From: Marsupella aquatica
Lineage: Eukaryota > Marchantiophyta
Direction of reading: 5' to 3'
Assembly: GCA_973895155.1 (NCBI GenBank)
Contig: OZ316895.1
Location: 17,732,001-17,796,000, forward strand
DNA: 64,000 nt
Numbering within the stretch: position 1 is the first letter of the stretch; every line of letters begins with the position of its first letter. The notes under the pieces are model-generated. The model was not told the DNA's origin. It did no database searches and saw only the letters and a program-made list of their open reading frames with translations. Below, in pieces: positions 1-11,620 of the stretch. The translations under genes and the position numbers were made by a program.

Positions 1-752
1 ACCCAAAATATTAATAATTATATATTTATTGCTCGAACAAGGACAAAGGACAAAGTTTGACAGGCAGGAACGTGATGAGCAGTGGGTTGTAATATAATAA
101 TGACACCCTGTAGTGCACATTCCACACAGGCAGGTAGTGGACCGCGGTAACGGCCAACCTCCTGATGAAGCTTGCGACATTATTATTGATCGTTCCATTT
201 TTGTACGTATGAAACTGTGCTCTCAGCATGTTGGAACTGGATGTTGAATTTGGCCAATTGATTTGATTTGATGTACGATGACAGGGTCAAATTGACAGCT
301 CCAAGAGTTAGAGATTTCAAGGTCTCGCTGAAGCAGTCGCTATTTTATCAAGTCTGTCAAAAGGCGGAGTCATCAAGAAAGTCCTTTCATTGGCACTCGG
401 TCAGTGACTGAGTTGACGAGTGACACGGAAGGATAGTCTATGTTAGGGAGGACGAAAGGCAGTCTGCACCTGTATTTGATTCATAGTTTTCATACCTTCA
501 CTCATCGAGAAGTTTTCAAACACATGAGCTGAAGTAACAGGAAGACTTTCGATGGATGGACGACTGCAGAACTACTTGTCAGAATAATTCACATAGAGCT
601 CTTGGGCTCGTTCAATCAACCACGCTCCTGCCCGAGCTTTTATAATGGTCAAAGTGGCTACATCAGCTGACACTCTTTGGTTTTCTCACAATGTTGGTTT
701 CGGATTTCCTCCTGCCCCCTTCACATCAATACTATGCATGCTCATTTCAAGG
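1..752. other. Intergenic, no gene seen
   Basis: AT-rich sequence with only short open frames that lack codon structure or recognisable motifs. No repeat boundary or RNA gene was seen. Confidence 0.5.
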
Positions 753-762
753 CAGTTCTGTG

Positions 763-940
763 GAGGTATTTGCTTGGTCCACCCCCAAAATGAAACTTGT
801 TCCTTGATCGATCCCCCTGAGGTCTATCAATGGTCCAGATCTGAGATCGAAAGGTCCATCAACAGTCCAGATTGGGGAAAAGTATTGAGGGTTGATTAAG
901 CAAACTTTTTTGACAAGGGGGTCTACTAAGCATATCTCTC
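763..940 (+). mobile_element. MITE copy 1 (Mutator-like), 178 bp
   Basis: This block is nearly identical to 15837-16014. It is flanked by a perfect 10-bp direct repeat, CAGTTCTGTG, at 753-762 and 941-950, which I read as a target-site duplication. The ends form an imperfect inverted repeat of about 24 bp: the left end starts GAGGTATTTGCTTGGTCC, and the reverse complement of the right end starts GAGAGATATGCTTAGTAG. There is no coding capacity. A 10-bp duplication with short inverted ends fits a non-autonomous Mutator-like element. The superfamily is inferred; the flanking repeat and the second copy are seen directly. Confidence 0.75.
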
Positions 941-950
941 CAGTTCTGTG

Positions 951-1954
951 GTACTAAAAGCTAACATTCTGAGTCCGGCACTTTCAATTGCCTTCTGCCG
1001 TGTTTCTTGCAATAAGATTAGTCATGATGTAAGAACATGAAATGCATGCTGCCAAGTATATGATTCTATCTTGAGGATTCTGACTGAGTTTTGGCAGCCT
1101 GTTCCATGGGTAGAGAACTGTGAGGCCACATGCCCTTCCAGACAGATTTTAGCATTTTCAGTGTAGCTGTAAAGCCGCAAAGGCCTGGTCTAACCTTCTA
1201 AATGACAAAACAATCTTGGCCTTTCTACTATCTCCCCAGCTCGTCTGATTATATAGATAGAAGTTGCTATTTTTTTCTTGTCCTCGACGGCGAGTTTCAC
1301 TCAAAGAAGAAGTTTTTGGATTCAACTGAAACTGCTTTGGTCTTCACGAGTATAGTAATAAACTCTCCGATATTATTATAAAATTAAAAAGTTTTAAGAG
1401 ATAAACTCTCCAATATCCAATTTCCTGCTTCGTCATCCGTCCCCTTTCTGTTCACGTCAGTTTTAGCCGGGAAGCTCTGTGGAGGCAAGTTGGCCCACAA
1501 TAGTGAGAATCGTAACGTTTCTGAATTCTGATCATGAATCTGCTATGGGATCAAGCTCTGCATTTACAGAGAAATGCACTGTTTAGCTTTATAGCCCGTC
1601 TGAGTGTCGTCACTGGAAGGCTCTGCCTGACCTCTTTGGGAGCTTGGGGCAGAGTGCGGATTCGTGTCACAAACATGTCCCTCCCTGCCTGGAATAGACA
1701 GAGTCCCTTCACCCATTGGCTCATCGTTACAAATTGGAATACTGCCCGGTCGTTGGTACTTCTCACGAACAGCTACTGCGCAAAACAACAAATAAATGGG
1801 AATACAGTAATGTTACCCTCACCCCACTTTGACTTCGCCATACTAGAGAGAACCATTTTTGACCTGACCGCTGAGAATGAACATTTCCTAATTAATTAAG
1901 TATTGACCTCCATGTTTGCCAAAAGACTCCTATAGATTTTGTAACTTGGACTGC
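951..1954. other. Intergenic, no gene seen
   Basis: Open frames on both strands around 1534-1899 overlap each other and match no family I know. I see no splice-linked exons and no repeat boundaries. Confidence 0.4.
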
Positions 1955-2290
1955 AACCTCTCTTGTCAGTTGGCCAGGGGATGAGCCTAGAATCAAGGGG
2001 TCCCAGGTTCAATTCCCCCCTCCACATGTAAGGGTTGAGAAGCACATGCAAGGGTTGTGGAGGGTGAGTGAGTGTGTTGGTGGGGTGTAGTGGTGGGAGG
2101 TTTCTCCTCGGCCCCTGGCTGATTCCTTTTGGGGCTCTGGTCCAACCCTGAGCTCTCCCTCCTGGGCCTGGGTATGATCCCCCTTGTGGGCTACCCTACA
2201 CAGGTGCATGCTCCAGAGTTGATCATCTATCCTTTGTTGGATGGGTATTGATCCTTTGTTGCATGGGTCAGCTTTTGGTTTCAAGGTAAT
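1955..2290 (+). repeat. Possible tRNA-derived SINE
   Basis: An A-box-like stretch (TTGGCCAGGGGATG, about 1970) is followed about 35 bases later by a perfect B-box, GGTTCAATTCC, near 2008. This spacing is that of an internal RNA polymerase III promoter. The cloverleaf is not intact, and about 270 bp of GT- and CT-rich sequence unrelated to a tRNA follows, as in a SINE body. Neither the 3' end nor a target duplication could be fixed. A decayed tRNA pseudogene is the alternative. Confidence 0.35.
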
Positions 2291-2592
2291 CTGTTCACAT
2301 CACACAGATGACATAGATAAGTGAAATGTGCAAGAAAGATGACAATCATATTTAAAAATTTGTAGGTCTCTCAATTCTCAATGAAATTTGAAAATAATTA
2401 TTAGGCTCATTGGAAAAAGATTTCCAAGCCATTTCTAGCAAACCCGAGAAAATAAGATTCCATTGGATAGAGGTAGATACTCATTGTCAAAGTTAGCTCT
2501 TGAAAAACATTTGGAAGCCTAAATTGTGCACAATGAGTGATGGAACAATGTTTAGAAATTCATAACTTTTGTCAAAAGTAGACAAATTAGTG

Positions 2593-2690
2593 TAAGGCAT
2601 TTACTCATATGCCTAGAGTTATGAGTGTAGCCATAGTTAGGCTAAACATAGTTACATACTTGGTTAGGTTAGTTGTATTACTACTATGAA
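2593..2690 (+). repeat. Copia LTR fragment
   Basis: About 100 bp align with the first 100 bp of the solo LTR at 62160. Shared blocks include GCATTTACTC, CCATAGTTAGGCTAA and TTGGTTAGGTTAG. The rest of the LTR is absent, so this is an old truncated copy of the Copia-1 family. Confidence 0.55.
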
Positions 2691-2699
2691 AAAATACTT

Positions 2700-5600
2700 T
2701 AATGAAAAATAGAGTATGTAATTTTTATACATATTCAAAGTTTATTATTCTACTAAATTTTATCTCTTATTGATTAGTTTTATTCTGGGCAGGCATAGGC
2801 AGACATTTGATTTGACATTGGAAGAGTGTTTAAGTGATTTGATGGTGCCAAAAATATTGGTTTCTGGGGAAGGCCAGGATTGGCTCCCGCTGTTTTCTGA
2901 ATGTGTCAACCAAAGAAGTACTATTTTTGGTGGGATAAGATATTATACTACTATAGTGGTTGATTTCAACTCAGACAAGAGAATTGTCGTCTTAAGCTAC
3001 TACAAGACAAAATACTAAGCAAATTCCAAGATGATAATACTATATTATATGGGAGAATCTCACCTCACACCATGCTAGGCCTTTCATGGACACCCAATTT
3101 GGCGTTCCTGTCGTATAACATGGCACCCAACCAGCCCCAAAGTAATTGGTAATAAGGTTGGGGGAGATCCAGTTCTTAACTTCTTATCGACTCCGCCAAT
3201 GTGTTGTACACTGAAGGCAACTCGTGACTAGTCGCCAAAGGTTTTGGAATTTTATGCCACCTGCTCCAGTAACTGGGGTCATCATCAACTTCTCTCTATT
3301 GTAGCCTGGGGTCCACTCATGCATCCCTGCCATTCTACACTTTCTCTCCATCGAACGGTACACAATCCCTTGCGCGGTGCTGTCACTCCTGTCAGGCTGT
3401 CACACCGTGGTGTGTTGTTCATGAGAATGATACCCGACAAATTCAGATTGCAGACCGTACCGTGTAAACGGAGGGACCGTACCGTGTCATACATTGTGGT
3501 ACGGCAAATCCACAGCCTGCTCCTTGCTCTCGAAAGAGGCGACTTTACGGAAAGAAATAACTGATAAAAGAAGTTTCCAAGCGAAGGGGACAAAGACACG
3601 GAATAATAATCTTCTGCAACCGCCCCCTACCGAGCGGTAACTTTCCAAAGGACGTAGGTGCCTTTGCTCTAACCTTTGCCTTAGAATACGAAGAAACAGG
3701 TAAACGAACTTTCCAAAGGAAGTATACTGAAAAAGGGGAAGTATAACCTTGCCCTGGGACTACAAAATTAAAGAAACCCCTCTTCCCGTGCCTTCCCCGT
3801 TTGGCCAAAAAATATATAATTTTAAAAATTTGGGACCTGTTCGAAAACTATTTCAGAGTGCTTTAAAATTTCTAAAGAGTTTTAAATTCAATTTTGTGTA
3901 ATTTGAGGAAACATTTTAGATTTTTTACTAAATCTCAACAGAGTTTTACTCTGAAAATTATTTGAACAGTAAACACTGAATTTTCCAGGAAGCTGTAAAG
4001 CAAGCCTTCATGGACAAAGAGGTTTATTCAGATGACCAGGATGGACACAACCATGTGACACTGTAAGAAGAATCACCAATTACACCAAACAAATGGTACA
4101 GTCTCTCATTAATTAACGGAAGGAGAGATGGAGTCGGCTAGAATCGAGAAGCACCAATAGAGAATTGAGAAGCACCATCAGAGGATCAAAATACCTTGGC
4201 TGATGCATAAGAACCATAGCCATGACTCGCATCTTACACCTAGTCCGGATTTCCAAACTCCTAAGTAGGTTACTTTGGCAAATCATAGTAAGGACCGTGT
4301 GCCTTTGTTGCAAGGAGGAAAATTGGACAGACTACCGGAGGAATCAACTGAAAACCACTGGTCCCGGTCATATACCCCCTTACAGGTCACTTTGGGAGTA
4401 CAATTAAAAAATGTGTTATAGGAGCAAAAAATGAAATTGGGTTGTGTCTATCTGGGTTGTGTGTGTCAATCTGGGTTGTCTTCCAAAGGTATGTGTCCAT
4501 GAGAACTTTAAGTTTGAATTTCCAGACTAACCATATTTTTAAATTAAAAACCACAACCAAAATAATGCCATGTTTTAAGAAAGGATGGACCACCATGTTG
4601 GACACATGCTTCCATGCACCACAATGGTGCTGGTCCATGGGAGTTTGGGCCCATAATTTGAGGATAAGCATATATCTCTAGAAGGATTGCACTACGATAC
4701 TTTGGCGGTTTAGGTCTGTGGGGACGCCTTTACGTATGACTCCGGCACCAATGAAAGGTGAGGATTTCGCCCTGGCTATGATGGCAATGTGATGATCGTC
4801 GATCTCAGTCCGACTCCTCATCTATTTTCTAGCCTTACAAAATAATCTTTCTTAGGAGAAAGGCAGACAGGGATCCCGGAACCAGGTCTGGAAGAAAACG
4901 TTGTGCAATACTCCGTACAGAAGAAGGATGTCCTCGTTCCTTGGATTCGTCGTTACACGAGACTTCATCCAAAGCGTTCTTTAATGGTTCGCATGTCAAA
5001 GTACGGTACATGCTAGTTCTAACTCCTTCACGAGGACTGGGGTTCCCGTGAAAAAACCATCACAAGTTGTTTTTCACTGTAGCCACTTTGGCGACAGCCC
5101 ATTTCATAAGTTCAGTGGGGTGGCGACGGCGTGACTCTAAAGGTTTCTGCACTTTCGCCAGATCGGCAATGTCACCTTGTCTGAAAAGAGAAGATGTTAC
5201 GAATTTTCTTTATCTAACTATATTCTATTATTTTTTGTCCGTCACATATACCTCATTAATATGACCATAGATTCTGACAAACGTGGCTATGTGGCAATTG
5301 GATGAAAGACAATCTAGTCAATTTTAGCCAAAAGTGGAAATGTTTTTTAGAAAGGTAGAATCTAGTTAATTTTGCCACTAAAAAAAGGCAAGTTTGCCAC
5401 CTCATTGAACCATCGCTTAGGTGGGTAAACTTTCACTCACCCAGGGTCTATTTTTGGCAAGTTAGAGTTTCTAACCTTCTATGAACAAAGATATTTGGCT
5501 GGTGACTAAAATTCAAGTTCTGTCAGAATTTCGGGTGAGTTAAAAAGTAATAGTTTAAGAAGAGCTGGCCAGTAAAAGAAGTTCTAGGAGGAGCCGAGGA

Positions 5601-8600
5601 GAGCAGCATGTACAAAGGACATTGCAATTGTGGTTACTTAGGTTTGCCCAAAAAGATTAATTTTTTAAAAATGTGGCTTCTCAAAAACTTAAGGTCGGCT
5701 GAAAAAAATTGCTGACAATCTCAGGTCATGGGAAGGAACAAAAATTCAGACTTGACAGCCTCAAAGCTTCACACGAGGCATTAACACAGTCTTGATCTCA
5801 ACGAGCAAAATGAGTTTTTTGTACATTGCCAAGATAACTAGAATGATGTCACATAGAAAATATGAGGCTATATTGTCTCGTTGGTTGCAATTGCAGTTTA
5901 GCGTGTCCCAATGTAACCTCTCGTTTTTACGACAACTTCATCTGGAAAGAATATGTATACTTGACAAGAGTAACCTCTGGTAGGCAATGAATACCATGCT
6001 GAGATACAAGAAGGTCCATTGAATCAAGAGACTTGGATGCCCTGGAGGCCATTTGTGCCCTCTTTCAAAGGCTACTGCAACAATGGCAATGAAAGAACAC
6101 CAGGCAAAATAACTTATTTGAGTATTTTTGTTGACTATTTATATATTTATATATGTCAGTTCAGCCTGCCCATCAACTGGGTAATCATTACCTGGCTTCA
6201 AAAGTTCCAAAATTTGGGAAATTTAACAAAGTAGATAAAGTGTGCCTAAAGGTAAGCCCAGCGGGGGTGCTATTTGGGAAAAGTGGCATCTGAATTTGAA
6301 AAATGTGGTTAAGCGTGGGATAGCTAGGAGTTAGTGATTTAGAATGTGTGAATTTCAGCCATTCCCCAGGGGAACAAGGTAAAATTTTGATGAGTTTGGT
6401 AATAATAGGATGTCCTTCACAATTTGCAAGGGTCATGCCTTAATGTTCCTTCAGGTACACAAGTCTTAGAAAACTTCATCTCGGGATAGTCACCGTGGAA
6501 GCTAAGGAGGTGTCAAATCCTGTTAACCTGCTGTTCACATTCTTAACAGGCACTATAAGTAGCCAAGCAATTTTCTGAAAGAATTCTCATTATCTCCAAA
6601 AGGCAGAAGGTTGATGCTCAAATGGACCACAATGTTTTACCTTAGGATGCGCTGAACCAAACACTTGTTGACACCAAAACATACGAGCATAATGCAGAAG
6701 AAAAGTGTTCTTTGCGAAACATTTGTGAGTGATTTATGCAGGTAGTAAAGGTCCATCAAACAAAAGGCATGATGAATGATTGATACCGCTCCCCCGAACA
6801 CGTGGTGTTGTATTCAAATAGTGGGCCATGGGGCACTCTGTGAATAGTGTGATCGGGGTGTTGTATGCATGTTTTGATGAGATGTTTTACTTTTCAGTGC
6901 TTGCGGCATTGTGCTTGGATGTTGGAGGATGCAAGCATTGTGCTCAAGAATGACTAATGAGCACCGCTTGAGATGAATTTAGGCTGTTAGCAGGACTTAA
7001 AGCCATAGAACTGATGTGTCTTAGAGAACAGAGTTTGAGTTCAACCTCTTCTACTTCCCAACAATATTTACGGACCCCCATGGGAAGTTCTTTCCAAAAT
7101 TCCTGGATGCCCGTGTAGCCACATCAGCATGATTTGTCACAAACAAGAACCTTTAGGTGTGCAAGAAGAACCAAATTTGATTATTCGTGCTTGAGGCAAG
7201 GCAAAGAAAAGCAGTTCTAAAGACCCTATAACTGTAAAAACAATGGAAAACTTAAAAGTAACATTTCAAGTAAACAAAAAAAAATGGTAAAATAGAGGTG
7301 AAAGAAAATAATTTTGGGATGAGTTGTGATTGATATATCAATGTTTTTTAGTAATATATTTTAATTTTTGATTTAATTTAAACATTTTTGAAATAAAGAG
7401 AAGTAGAAAGAAACTCTTCAACTACTCTAACATTTACCAAGGTAACAAAAGAAACCCAAGAAACTTTTCAGCTTCTCTACATTTAGCAAGGTAACTTCAG
7501 AAACCCTTTGGCTACTATGGATAGAGGAGTAACAAGTAAAGCATGATAAGAAACACCATAACTACCATGGGTAGAGCAATATTAAGAGACTCTAAGACCT
7601 TTCAACTACTATGGACATAGTGATATTTGCATGAACTATGCGGAAAGTTCCATGTATTGTATAGACATAGAGGTGCTAAGGGAAACGTTTTGCATGGAGA
7701 ATTAACATGTGTATTACTATGAATGTACTCCTATTTGTCTTCCATTAAATTGTCCTAATTACCTTTAAAATTCACTTAAATTAGAATACTCCATTTAATC
7801 TTTGTACTCTCATCTATCTATTCCCATGTGCAACTCTTCATTGCTCCAAAAGTTTATTAAAACAAGCTTACATAGTCATGGGGTACTCAAACTAATTCCT
7901 CCTTAAAGGAATGTGTAGCTAATGTTAAACATTGCAATGACACAATTGGAGAGCACAAATTTGTAATACCAAATATGACCTTATAAACCATTAGTACCAA
8001 GTCTACTAGTATCATTTGGTAGCACATCTAGGTGAAACATATTTACCACATGCAACACTTCACCATTTGAGCTGTACCTTTTTAAAAGTGCGCTCCAAAT
8101 GGTCACTATTGCCATTGACTATAGACTGATATGTTGACATTCTTCAGATTGCTTTTGAGTGGCATTTGAATTGAGTTGAGTCTCACTGAATGGCATAGAA
8201 GGGAATTGAGTTGAAGTGAAACAGAGTTGTTCATAGTGTCCAAGTGACTCTAAATGTAGCCCCCAATGTTGTGATAGAAAGATATTGTGGTTGGATTCAA
8301 ATGACTGATAGTACACGAGACCCAATTTTGTCACTTCTCAGAAATCAGAAACAAATGGGAGCCAATCCTGACCTTCATTAAAAAAGTTATTTTTTATCAC
8401 CGTCAGTTCCACCCATACAGTCCTTCTATCTCAATCTATCTCAATTGTTTGCCTGAGGGTCTGCTCTGAGGGTCTTCTTGTGCATGGAACATGGGCTTTG
8501 TTTAAACCATCTTGAGTGGATTTAATGTGTTTACAAGTCACAGGTAGTTGTAGAGATGTAGGAACTATATTTAAAAAATGCAAAAATATGAAGGGGGTTT

Positions 8601-10860
8601 CCCACCTGTAAGCCAGTTCTCAAGCCAGTTGCATAGCTTGCTCAAATTGCCGTCTGCTGCTAAAAACAAAACCATTCTTATGCACCAAGCATGGAAGGTG
8701 GCCTGGGGATGGCTTTTGTATGATCTGCACAGAGACTCCCCAGAACAGACACCATCTTTCTTTTGTTGCCGCTCACACAGGATTGTTTGGCGTTATAATG
8801 TCCTATTTTCTAATTATCGTGAAAGGAGCTACTCTATCACAGGCTTTCCTAGTCTTATCAATTTGATTGATCAAGTTTGCGGAGGAATCCCCAGCCTTCT
8901 GCCACATTGTTTGTTCATTCATGAAGTGATCTAATCACTTGGAAGAGTAGGAATGAGACTCAACACCAGCACCATTTTGGCTTCTTTTCTCCCATGATTG
9001 CCGCTTTAGGAATAATATGCACACTTGCGCCATCTACTGTACATATTCCCACAAGAAACTTGAGAGGCTGCAGTACAGTTTCAAGTGAATGGACAAGGTG
9101 CTGGACCATTCTGGAACAGTCTAGGAATGTTTCGCCTTGGTCTTAAACAAATTTGTGTCTTATTGTTTATATTGGATTAGATATCTTGTCGGGTGATTAT
9201 CTTTAAGGGTATAGATCGGGTTCAGACACATTGCCCTACCTGATGTACTTCAATCTAGGATTGGCTTTTGCCACTGTCTATGGTATTTTCTCCTGAGAAT
9301 CGCATTGGGTTGGGACATTTATGTTGTCTTGTTTGATGCTTGTATTTTTCCAGGCAGTCTAAGTCTTATGACAGAAGCTATAATGTATAGATTGAAAGCT
9401 CCTCTCAGGCCCACTGAGATCGAGTGACTCTTTTGGCATAGCCGAGGGTGGGGGTGCAGCAGAATCGAGGGATTAGAGGAAAGTCATTGGAAAACTTAGA
9501 AATGTGAATAGTAAGGAATTTCTTTTGGTTCTCATCTCTGAATAGATTATCAATTCCCTAATATCTAACTAATATAGCGCAATTAAAAAGGAGGGGACAA
9601 AAATGACAAGGAGAAAGCATGGAATCTTTTTTCGGAAGGTTTTTTTCTCTACATCTGTATTTAAGTTAAAGGAATGGGTAATGAGGCGCTAGTGTTCAAA
9701 AGTGGTAGTCAAGCTAGTCCATACTATAATTCACAATCTAAGTTCGCACTCATCACCTGCTCCACAGAGCGGAAACATAGGCAATGACATCTCTCAGAAC
9801 AATTTTTCAATATTTAGATCGTTGCTCTGAATACTGGGCATGGTAAGTATGGGTAGAGCGAGCCCTTCATGGCAGACTCACGGTATTAGGGTTCCTATAG
9901 GTTATGGTAGTGGAGAGGTTTTGTTTACCTATGACATGAGTGCTGACTAGTGCTTGGAATCGTGCTTTTATTAGAACTTAGTCTTCTTGGCCCCTTAGGA
10001 CTGTCTTGCACCTGAAAGTCCATGAGGTTCCGGCCATCAACATTCCAAAATACGCCCCCTTAAAGCAGACTTTGCTTGGCCACAGGATTCACTTTTTTTT
10101 TCTCATTCTCAAATCAAAGATCAAGGGCCAGAAAGTTTCCTACCCTTGCCCTTGGAAACCCTTAATGATTGTCATCAGAACTGCCAGGAGAGAGGGTTGT
10201 GGCCAGTGTTTTTTTTAGTGGCAAAAATTCCACCTACCCAAAAATTGTTTGCCACTATTGGCAAAAATTCTCTACTATTTTGCTGTCTCACTAGCAAGTG
10301 TTCCACCTAATCCTAGGCCCCATTAGCCAGAATCTAATTGTCAGCCTTAAATCTAGGGAGATCTGACAGTCAGAAAATTTATTGACTTGGGGATCTTTTG
10401 AGCATCTTCTCCTTCACACATTTTACATTGGCCACTGTGGCAAAAAAAGTAAAATCCTTAAAAAATAAGCTGGTTGTGGCATGAAAGTCTAGCCCATTCA
10501 TATATTGTCATCAGTTCACTTAAAGGCCAATTTTTGGAGGACCTTTTACATGCAAGATAACCCTTATTATTGTCCCTTAGGCAACTTGATTGGGCCTTTG
10601 CTGGTCCTCGTTTGACACTTTCAGCTGTTGTACTTTGAGGGTTTTTCCTCGTAATTAATTCTGGGCACGGCTCACTTTTTCCACATACAAAACAAAAACA
10701 ACGATGACTTAACTGGACTGTCACATGGAAGGAGTCAGTTGCAGGGCCTATTTATGTCTGGCAGGCGGAGCAACATAACCAATTAGAAGTACTATTACCT
10801 TGAGAAGGTGATGTAAGATGGTCCACCATGTTTGACCAAGGGACCTGGATGGAATTAAGA
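2700..10860. other. 8-kb intergenic stretch, no gene seen
   Basis: AT-rich sequence with scattered frames of 60-120 codons (longest at 8578-8934), none with recognisable domains or splice-linked partners. Frequent GCCACT/AGTGGC and TTTGCCA motifs near 5300-5460 and 10205-10440 hint at decayed MITEs, but no boundaries could be set. Confidence 0.45.
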
Positions 10861-10865
10861 AACTA

Positions 10866-11620
10866 TTGAGACCCAAGAATGTGAGCATTTATCCTCCTCC
10901 CCCCCCCCTCCTCCCCCCTCCTCCCCCCGCCTCCCCCCGCCTCCTCCCCCCCCGCCTCGTGGTCGCCTTTGTGTTTGCTCTTCTTCATTGGATCTCTCTC
11001 ATCTTCGTGATGACCCCATGCCCGATGTTCTGCCAGTCCCCCCAGTCTACTGCCCACCCCATCGACGCCCTGGCTCCTCTCCCCAGCCCATTCCCCCTCC
11101 ACCCCTCCCGCATCCCCCTCCGGCCTCTTCATCCACGTCGGTTCCCCCCACCTCCTGTCCAGTCGTTCCCTGCTCCCTCCCCAGACGAGCGTCCCCTGCA
11201 TACTTGTCCTGAGTGTGGCTGGGTTGGCCTCTCCCTTCCTCATCACCGCGGGCGGGGCCGGTGCCAACGTCGCCAACAAGCCCAATCCCAGCCCCAGCCC
11301 CCTCTTGACCCAGTTAGCTCTGCCCCTCCTTCCTTGGAGGCTTCCGAGCAGGCATGGAGTTGGGTTCGCTCTCTAGACCCCCTTCCAGCCTACCATCCAG
11401 GGTACATTAGACCTCGCCTTTATAACCACATCCCACTAGCGTTGCGCCCATTAGTTCGGTCATCCTTGTTGCAACTCATGCAGCTTATCTTGGCGCATCC
11501 TATCGAGGTCTCCTATTGGTCTTTACTCATGCTTTTTCCACAGTGGACTCTTACCCTCCCTAGTCACGGTGGTCGCGTGGGTCATCATGAGACTGCCTCT
11601 CGTATCCATCGTTTTCTGCG
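10866..11620 (+). pseudogene. Retroelement N-terminal part: proline-rich leader and zinc finger
   Basis: The open frame has no ATG at its 5' end. It begins in a C-rich tract encoding a proline run and continues through Pro/Ser-rich sequence to a finger with CPEC, then HH, then C (11205-11264), flanked by Arg/Gln. R2-class elements carry such N-terminal fingers to recognise target DNA. A conserved-looking stretch just before the RT (near 11530-11615, ending RFLRE) continues as GDWEQF only in the next frame, which places a frameshift near 11620. The same sense strand then carries the RT. The leader start could lie further upstream. Confidence 0.55.
10892..10956 (+). repeat. C-rich low-complexity tract (CTCC repeats)
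   Basis: Almost pure CCTCC/CCCCCGC repeats. In the retroelement frame this codes for a proline run. It may mark the 5' end of the element or slippage in its leader. Confidence 0.8.

Noticed and set aside
3244-3599. Overlapping frames of about 105 codons on both strands
   Set aside because: Mirror frames on opposite strands with no domain; no splice structure.
8578-8934. 118-codon plus-strand frame
   Set aside because: No family motif, no splice partners, and no coding-like composition against its flanks.
5300-10440. AGTGGCAAA-type motifs near 5300-5460 and 10205-10440, considered as MITE copies
   Set aside because: Similarity is limited to short AT-rich blocks, and no shared ends or target duplications were found.
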